From: Adiantum capillus-veneris
Taxonomy: Eukaryota > Streptophyta > Polypodiopsida > Polypodiales > Pteridaceae
NCBI GenBank assembly: GCA_014529385.2
Contig: CM043955.1
Location: 136,906,108 to 136,970,107 of the forward strand
Direction: 5' to 3'
DNA: 64,000 bases
The translations under genes and the position numbers were made by a program. This document shows positions 57,981 to 64,000 of the stretch, one piece after another (positions within the stretch are counted from its first letter, which is position 1; every line of letters begins with the position of its first letter). Under the pieces are notes generated by a model. That model saw only the letters and a list, made by a program, of their open reading frames with translations. It did not search any database and was not told the DNA's origin.

Positions 57981-59535
57981 GGCTAGTCGTGGGATAAAAC
58001 ACCAATGTACAGTGCCTTATACACCTCAGCAAAATGGTGTTAATGAGAGGAAAAACAGGTCAACGCTGACGGAAATGACACGATGTATGGTCAAAAGTCA
58101 AGCTTTACCGCATTCTTTTTGGCTTGAGGCCATCATGTGTGCCACTTATGTACTTAACAGGTGTCCTACGAAAGATTTCCAGTCTATTACTCCATATGAA
58201 GCATGGCATGATAGAAAGCCTTCTATTGAGCACATGCGTGTTTTTGGCTGTTTGGCATATGCTTTGGTGCCACAAGTGCAGCGAAGAAAATTGGATGATA
58301 AGGTTTTCAAATGTATTTTTGTTGGTTATAGTGCTGAAAGAAAAGGTTACAGGTTGTATCATCCACAAACAAAACGTATTCTAGTTTCTCGGGATGTAGT
58401 GCTTGTGGAAGATTCTGTTCAGCCCTTGCTGTCATGTACTAGAGACAGTAATGTAAGCTCACAGGACATTTATGACACTTTGTTGCCTCTTTTCAGTGGT
58501 GGAAATACGTATGTGAGTTCCAATGAGGTAAATGTACAGCCTATGGGGGTTTTTGAAAATGTCTTAGATCAGCCTATTACTGATGCAGATGTACATGATG
58601 TACTTGATGAGGAAAGGGCTGAAAATGAGCAGGCTAGAGGTATGCCAAATTGGCTGGTGCACACTTTGCGTGACAGTAAATTGGATGCACCTTTGTCTAG
58701 TCGTACTCGTTCAGGCTCTCGCCATGCATCTTATGCATCAGATTTGTATGCTTTGGCTGTGTCTAGCTTACATGCTGTTGAGGAGCCTCTGTCTTTTGAT
58801 GAAGTACAGAATTCAGAAAATTGGATGGCTACCATGCAATCAGAATATGATGCACTTATAGAAAATGACACATGGACTTTATGTGATTTGCCTCCTGGCA
58901 AAAAAGCCATTGGTACGAAGTGGGTTTACAAGTTGAAACGCAAGCCGGATGGTGAGATCGAACGCCATAAGGCTCGACTTGTTGCAAAAGGTTATGCACA
59001 GCAAAAAGGCATAGATTATGAAGAGAATTTTGCTCCCACTTGTCGTATGACTATTGTGCATTTTCTATGTGCATTGGTAGCTCATTTTGGTTGGGATGTA
59101 CATCAATCAGACATTGTTACTGATTTCTTGAATGGTGACCTATTTGAGGAAGTTTATGTAACGCAGCCTAGCGGTTTTGTCATAAAAGGACAAGATGACA
59201 AAGTGTGCAGATGTAAGAAGGCTTTGTATGGGTTGAAGCAATCTCCTCGTGCTTGGTATGAGAAAGCTGACACTCATTTGGTTAAACGAGGCTTTCGTAA
59301 CAGTCCAACAGAAAGCACATTGTATGTAAAGCGTGAGGGTGATGTACTTCTCATTGTGGTTCTTTATGTTGATGATTTGCTCATCATTGGACCAAATGAG
59401 AGACATATTGATGAATTTAAGGTTGATACGAATGCTACTTTCAAGATGAAAGATTTGGGGCTGTTGCATCATTACTTGGGTATACAATTTAAGCAGTGTG
59501 ATGGTGGTATGCCTTGTGTCAGAAAAGTTACATAG
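57530..59535 (+). pseudogene. Copia integrase and reverse transcriptase of element Y
   Basis: From about 57730 a 601-codon frame is open. It has the integrase core (CDVCGPM, FIDDYSRHAW, LRSDRGGEYMSHEF, PQQNGVNERKNRSTL, giving D-D-E), the integrase C-terminal part (PYEAWHDRKPSIEHMRVFG, VFKCIFVGYS), an acidic linker, and RT. RT blocks: WMATMQSEYDALIENDTW, KWVYKLKRKPDGEIERHKAR, QSDIVTDFLNGDL, KALYGLKQSPRAWYEK, and VLYVDDLLIIG with YVDD intact. The N-terminal part of integrase is lost by the 7-bp deletion in the repeat, and a frameshift near 59510 ends the frame. Confidence 0.9.
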
Positions 59536-60320
59536 AGACATTGCTATGTAAGTTTGGACTTGAGGATTGCAAACCTATTGCCACTCCCATGGAAACAGGT
59601 TTGAAGTTGAGTCTACATGATGCTGGCGATCCTGCTGATGTCACTCTTTACCAAACTGTTGTTGGCTGCCTCATTTATGTATGCAACATGAGGCCAGATA
59701 TTCAGTTTGCAATCTCACAGGTCAGGAGATTTATGCATAGCCCAGGGTCTAAGCATTGGCAGGCTGTCAAGAGGATTTTCCGCTACCTTGGTGGCACTTT
59801 ACATCTTGGCTTGTTTTATCCCAAGGGGGGATCATTGCCGCCAGACTTACATGCTTTTTCGGACTGAGATTGGGCTGGTTGTTTTGACACGCGAGTGTCC
59901 ACAAGTGGTTTTTGTTTCATGCTTGGCAGTTCATGTATATCATGGTTGAGCAAGAAGCAACCTACTGTGGCCACTTTGAGTTTTGAGGCTGAGTACAGGG
60001 CAGTCTTCACAGCTACGGTTGAGTGTGTATGGCTCAGACGCCTTATGGCTGATTTGGGTGTTGGACACGACACTGCCAACACTATCTACACTGACAGTCA
60101 GAGCGCATTGGCAGTTGAGAGGAACCCAGTTTTTCATGCTCGCACAAAGCACATTGAGGTGCATTACCACTATGTAAGGGAGAGGCTCTCAGCAGGAGAG
60201 ATTAGCTTGGCTTATGTGCCAACACAGGACAACCTTGCAGATATTTTCACAAAGGCATTGTCTCGTGAGAAGTTTGAAGCTTTCCGCAAAGCTTTGGGCT
60301 TACTCCCCTTTGTGGACTGA
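59514..60320 (+). pseudogene. Copia RNase H of element Y
   Basis: Continues the polyprotein after the frameshift: CQKSYIETLLCKFGLEDCK, VGCLIYVCNMRPDIQFAIS and RIFRYLGGTLHLGLFY. A TGA at 59865-59867 stands in the SDADWAG motif (seen as FSD*DWAG). The frame then continues with RVSTSGFCFMLGSSCISW, SFEAEYRAVFTATVECVWL, TDSQSALAVERNPVFHART and DIFTKALSREKFEAFRKALG to a natural stop 75 bp before the 3' LTR. Confidence 0.9.
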
Positions 60321-60395
60321 TCCTGTCCTCAGGGCATGGCACTTCCCTTTAGTCATGTGCCAGCTCTCGTTCACCGCATCACTCCAGGGGGGATT

Positions 60396-60622
60396 TGTTA
60401 CCATATACATGTGGTAGTGATGTGTGTGAACACACTAGGACCGCCGGGGCATTTTTTCCCTCTTTAGGAGGTTTTTTCCCCCGTGCATTGTATATACGCC
60501 CATCACTCTAGGGCTATCTATCTTTCCATTGCACACTAAGTAACACACTCTCTATTGTGTGCCTTGAGCTTCCTTCGTCTTCTCCAAGCTGTGTGTGTTT
60601 CTCTGCAACCCTAATTCCAACA
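60396..60622 (+). repeat. 3' LTR of element Y (227 bp)
   Basis: TGTTACCATATACATGTGG to CCTAATTCCAACA; partner of 49576-49838. Confidence 0.95.
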
Positions 60623-61168
60623 CATACCAAATCCTTCGAGGATGTTGGTCCGAAGACTTGTGGGCACTTTTTTGCCTGCTTGCGGTGCCTTGCCAATGCT
60701 TGCGGCACCTTGCCAAACCCTCCAAATAAGCTTCGTCGAGTGAAGGCTCGTCTGAAGACCTGTGTGGGCACTTGCCCTTAATGGATTAAGTCCTAAGTCC
60801 CTTGGCCTTAGGCGTTTCAATGTGAACCAAAAGCTTCACAAAGCCATGGCGATCGTGCAAGTAGCGAGCGAGGAGGAACAGGACGAGGCCGAGCGAGGTG
60901 CTGCAAACGGGGCTCCGCGCCTGAGTCGGGACACCCTCCCACCGCCTTTGCGCTCCTGTTGAGCCCACCCGCGATAGATTTCCTGCACCTCGACCCGGAA
61001 AACTTCTCCTTCCCAATCCGCCCTGCACACACGGTTTTTCCTTGCTTCGTCTTTGACCCTGACTAAGCGGCCATGCCCGCCTCCATCTCTCGACAGAACT
61101 CGCCCTTGGTTTGCATAGCATGCTAAAAAGTGGAGGTCCATGACCCACTGTGCCTAGAATAGACTGAA
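60623..61168 (-). other. Leader and 5' part of element X
   Basis: GC-rich sequence between the primer site and the Y insertion. On the minus strand several overlapping frames of 70-145 codons occur (for example 60786-61223), but they extend into the LTR and have no known motif. I see no gene. Confidence 0.45.
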
Positions 61169-61180
61169 GCTCTGATACCA
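61169..61180 (-). other. Primer-binding site of element X
   Basis: GCTCTGATACCA on the plus strand, one base from the LTR at 61182. Confidence 0.92.
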
Positions 61181-61181
61181 G

Positions 61182-61316
61182 TGAAAGGCCCCTGGTGGGA
61201 TTGTCTGAGAATGAAACTCCCATTAAATAGCCCCTTGGGCCTCATTCCCTATCCACACTTGCAGCCGGCCCCTTGGGCCTGGTCCTTGACCACCGGGCAT
61301 TGCCATTGGCATGACA
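61182..61316 (-). repeat. 5' LTR of element X (135 bp)
   Basis: TGAAAGGCCCCTGGTGGG to GGCATGACA; carries a block (about 61238-61275, ending GCAGCCGGCCCCTTGGGCC) absent from the 3' LTR. The block looks like a partial duplication of GCCCCTTGGGCCT. Confidence 0.82.
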
Positions 61317-61642
61317 ATGCTTGACCAAGGGGCCATGGTTGCTCATCATGCATGACCATGCAATGGCATGGCAAGAGACAATCTACTCCTCGCTTGGATG
61401 CAAGGAGGCACAAGAATCAAACCTATATTGATTCTCCTTTAATTGTAGATCACTGACAATAACCACAAAGTATCTCCACATGCATGGCTATGTAAGGGGC
61501 CATATGATCCCAGCACTTAGATTTTCCAAGTTAGCACTCTCCCGCATGCAAGCACCATGCCATTGCCATGGAAGAGACCGTAAATTTCTTTGGCGTGTTG
61601 TGATCAAAGCTTGACTAGGGTTAAGTTTTAAGAAAGGCTTGG

Positions 61643-62023
61643 TTGTTTTCTATGATTGAAATATTGGCTCGTAAGGTGCAGCCCTTGTGGAGAAGGATAG
61701 GCAAAAAAAGTGGTTTGATCGCCATTGAAAGAACAAAAGATATCAAGGTGGGAGATAACGTCCTTATGTATGGAGTGTGTAACAAAAAGAAAAAGTTGAA
61801 AGATGCTAGCAAGGGACCATATAGAGTAAGTGAAGTTATCCTGCAAGGTACTATTCAAGTGGAGACTTTAGATGGAGTGGAAACTGTTGGATTGCTCAAT
61901 GGGAGTAAATTCAAAAGGTATCATGATCCCTTAAGCCAAGAGGAGCTACATACCATCCATCTAAAGAAAGCAGCAAAGGCCCAAGTTGAGTTGAGAAAGA
62001 TACAAGCCAAGGTTAATGCTTGA
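61643..62023 (+). pseudogene. Ty3/gypsy pol C-terminus (integrase tail)
   Basis: A 126-codon frame with the typical end of a gypsy polyprotein: IKVGDNVLMYGV, then KGPYRVSEVILQGTIQVETLDG and VGLLNGSKFKRYHDPL, where the LNG..LK.Y motif marks the integrase C-terminal domain. It starts abruptly, so upstream pol is missing. The following 62024-62400 is non-coding to my reading. Confidence 0.75.
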
Positions 62024-62639
62024 GAGTGAAAAGAATGTATTATGCGCCAACGAGAGGCTAACCTTGGAATTACATATGCATTTTTTTACGGATATCGATG
62101 AGGATCCTTTGGATTTTGATTCTCCTCTACGATACATAATCAAATTGAACCAACCCCTATGGAAAGGTGTTGTATAATGCATTATTGGACACACACATTA
62201 GACATAATCTATTATCATATTGCATTTGGTGTCAATTAGGGAAGTTGACATTATTTGAAGGCACCATTCATGTCAAGGCTATCAATAAAAAGACGACCAA
62301 AGTGTTGTGAATATTGAATGCTTCTATTGATTATGAGAATGGGTTGTAGTGTAAGACTTTTTGGTCGTGCATGTTGGTACTATGGAAGCCAATATCAACC
62401 TAGGAAGAATGTGGATATCAGCAACCAAGTGCACCATTGATTGGGAGTCCAGGAGTATCAAAACACAAATGCCAAGTCTAAGTCTTACTACTCGAGACGA
62501 CGCCCGAGCCACAAGTTTTTACGATTATGCAAAAAATTGACACTCCATAGTCACGAGAGGTCGATAATTTGGATACCTAAATATCAGCTAAATCATTGCC
62601 CCTCACCTATGAGAGGCAACATGCACAAGAAGAGCAACA

Positions 62640-63700
62640 AGGTTGCAAGCTCATGTAAGTTTTTTCTTATGCATATTAGGTGTTATGGGCCCTAGTGTTT
62701 AACAATGGCATGTCTACAACAACATGCAAATTGAGATATTAGATAGCTTGTGAAGCTTTTCAGTCACAACAAGTGCTCTATCTCTACGGATTTTATTAAG
62801 GGTCTACCAACCACTGTACGAGGTCATGACTCGGTATAGGTGCTTGTAGATAGGTTGACTAAACTTTGTAAGTTTATACCAACTAAGTCCACCATTAAAA
62901 CTCCAAAGTTAGCCAAGTTTTTTTGCAAACAACCTATATAGGTTATATGGATTGCCGAGCAATATTGTGAGTGATCATGATCCCAAGTTTAACAGTCACT
63001 TTTGGAGTTCTATGTCTAAACTATTAGAAACACAACTCAATATCAATATTGTGGGTCATCCATAGATAGATAGGTAGATTGAACGTGTTAATCAGGTGCT
63101 AGATATATGCCAAGAGCATACATTAGCAAGAAATAATTTGATTGGGAAGATTATCTCCCTATTTTGGAGTTTGTGTATAATAGTGCAAAGCATGTTACGA
63201 CTAGGTTTAGTCAGGCTTCATGCTTTTGTACGTGCATAGCAATATTGTGAGTGAGCATGATCCCATGTTTAAAAGTCATTTTTGGAGGACTATGTCTAAA
63301 CGATTGGAAACACAACTCAATATCAATACTGTGGGTCATAGGTAGACTGAACGTGTTAATCAGATGCTAGAGATATGCCGAGAGCATACATTAGCAAGAA
63401 ATAATCTGATTGGGAAGATTATCTCCCTATTTTGGAGTTTTTTTATGATACTGCAAAGCATTTTACGACTAGGTTTAGTCCCTTCATGCTTCTGTACGGT
63501 TCTCAACCTTGATCACTAGTTACAATGGGTTGACTACTGAGAAAATTTAGCAAGTCAACGATTTTATCCAAGACCAGAAGGATATGCTAAAAATTATTCA
63601 TCAAATTGCGACAAGTATAGAACACATACAAGAAGTATGCTGATGAGAAATGTCGGCAAGTCACTTTTATGAAAAGTAAAGAAGAGGTACTTTTACGTAT
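62640..63700 (+). pseudogene. Ty3/gypsy integrase remnant with internal duplication
   Basis: Degenerate plus-strand frames include the integrase core phrases GHDSV-like (62825), YGLPSNIVSDHDPKFNSHFW (about 62945-63005), a second copy of the same region, and YADEKCRQVTFMKSK near 63640, the tail motif also seen in element Z near 55010. Many stops. The block GGTGTTATGGGCCCTAGTGTTTA (62670) is shared with element Z (54456), so the two belong to the same gypsy family. Confidence 0.75.
62959..63510 (+). repeat. Tandem duplication in gypsy integrase, 280-bp period
   Basis: GCAATATTGTGAGTGA(T/G)CATG starts at 62959 and 63239; the copies run in parallel through AGCATACATTAGCAAGAAATAA to about 63510. 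Confidence 0.9.
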
Positions 63701-64000
63701 TCCTAAATCTTCAAAAAGTCTAAAAACTAGTCATCCATCTAGTTATCTCTTAGGTGTTGTGACCCATTCTCAATACCCCCACCACCACCAGTGCACTATG
63801 TTCACAAGGACTCATGAGCGTCTAGTGGAGACCAAGGACTCAAATCCCTCAAATCGTTCCAAGCATGTGAAGTATGAAGTGACGGGCAGTGTGATGGGCC
63901 TACAATATGAGACATAAATGGGTTATGGTATGCATACCATCTACTCACGTCGTATGACAGAGATGCTAAGAATTGTTAAAAGCTCGCATCAACATAATTG
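63701..64000. other. No gene recognised
   Basis: A short frame (63669-63917, +) continues from the gypsy tail motif and has no further recognisable domain. Confidence 0.4.

Larger units (their letters stand above)
49576..60622 (+). mobile_element. Ty1/copia element Y inserted in element X
   Basis: LTRs at 49576-49838 and 60396-60622, primer site at 49841, polypurine tract before the 3' LTR (CCAGGGGGGATT, 60385-60395), and gag, protease, integrase, RT and RNase H in copia order on the plus strand. Flanking bases CAAAC and CATAC match at four of five positions. Removing element Z (50262-55491 plus one GATGG) leaves about 5.8 kb, a normal copia length. Lesions: the Z insertion, a TAA in gag, frameshifts near 56240 and 59510, a triplication in integrase, and a TGA in RNase H. 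Confidence 0.92.
45560..61316 (-). mobile_element. Gypsy-type element X, outermost of a three-level nest
   Basis: LTRs at 45560-45657 and 61182-61316 share TGAAA..CCCCTGGTGGGA, AATGAA.CTCCCATTAAATAGCCCC and CCTTGACCA(T/C)CGGGCATTGCC. An initiator tRNA-Met site (61169-61180) and polypurine tract (45661-45670) place it on the minus strand. Flanking bases GTGCT (45555-45559) and ATGCT (61317-61321) match at four of five positions. The interior, without copia element Y (49576-60622), is about 4.5 kb of decayed sequence with no intact ORF. Near the polypurine tract its minus strand resembles the same part of element Z. Confidence 0.75.

Noticed and set aside
60786-61223. 145-codon minus-strand ORF with overlapping frames
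   Set aside because: It extends across the primer-binding site and into the LTR of element X and lies in GC-rich sequence where several frames are open at once.

Overview
The window looks like nuclear DNA of a land plant with a large, transposon-packed genome. The only host gene I recognise is a nuclear-encoded plastid-type sigma factor with ordinary GT-AG introns. Almost everything else is retrotransposon DNA: Ty1/copia and Ty3/gypsy LTR elements, mostly primed from initiator tRNA-Met, plus plant L1-like LINEs. Long (TC)n/(AC)n microsatellites and very degraded, repeatedly nested elements would fit a fern or another seedless plant, but the species assignment is inference only.

Layout. 1-3472: a non-autonomous LTR element on the minus strand, cut by the window edge. 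3473-8950: a mosaic of decayed gypsy fragments (gag-protease, RNase H) interrupted by a minus-strand gag-like segment. 8957-13210: a complete minus-strand LTR element with perfect 5-bp target duplications (GTATA) that carries a gypsy gag and an acidic ORF of unknown function but no pol (a TR-GAG type element). 14724-16365: the first three exons of the sigma-factor gene (minus); regions 2.3 to 4 were not found in the window. 16741-17240: a candidate tRNA-derived SINE. 18290-25590: a LINE cluster with one nearly full-length copy (ORF1 plus EN-RT-CCHC ORF2 with two lesions), several 3' fragments ending in short-repeat tails, and a copia reverse-transcriptase piece inside one LINE.

27149-42350: an old copia element (P) whose leader is filled with a (TC)n-bearing LTR element (28297-about 31255), a reverse-oriented copia RT fragment, and a structurally complete 3.57-kb copia deletion derivative (34502-38075, TSD GAGAG) inserted in its gag. 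45560-61316: a three-level nest. Minus-strand gypsy-type element X contains plus-strand copia element Y, which contains plus-strand gypsy-type element Z in its gag. X and Z are relatives in opposite orientation, so they form an inverted repeat with arms of several kilobases. 61317-64000: further gypsy pol fragments, one internally duplicated.

No autonomous intact element is present. The elements are linked by insertion order rather than by shared function: target duplications, primer-binding sites and polypurine tracts let the nesting be read directly. Apart from the sigma factor I see no host gene, tRNA, rRNA or CRISPR array.
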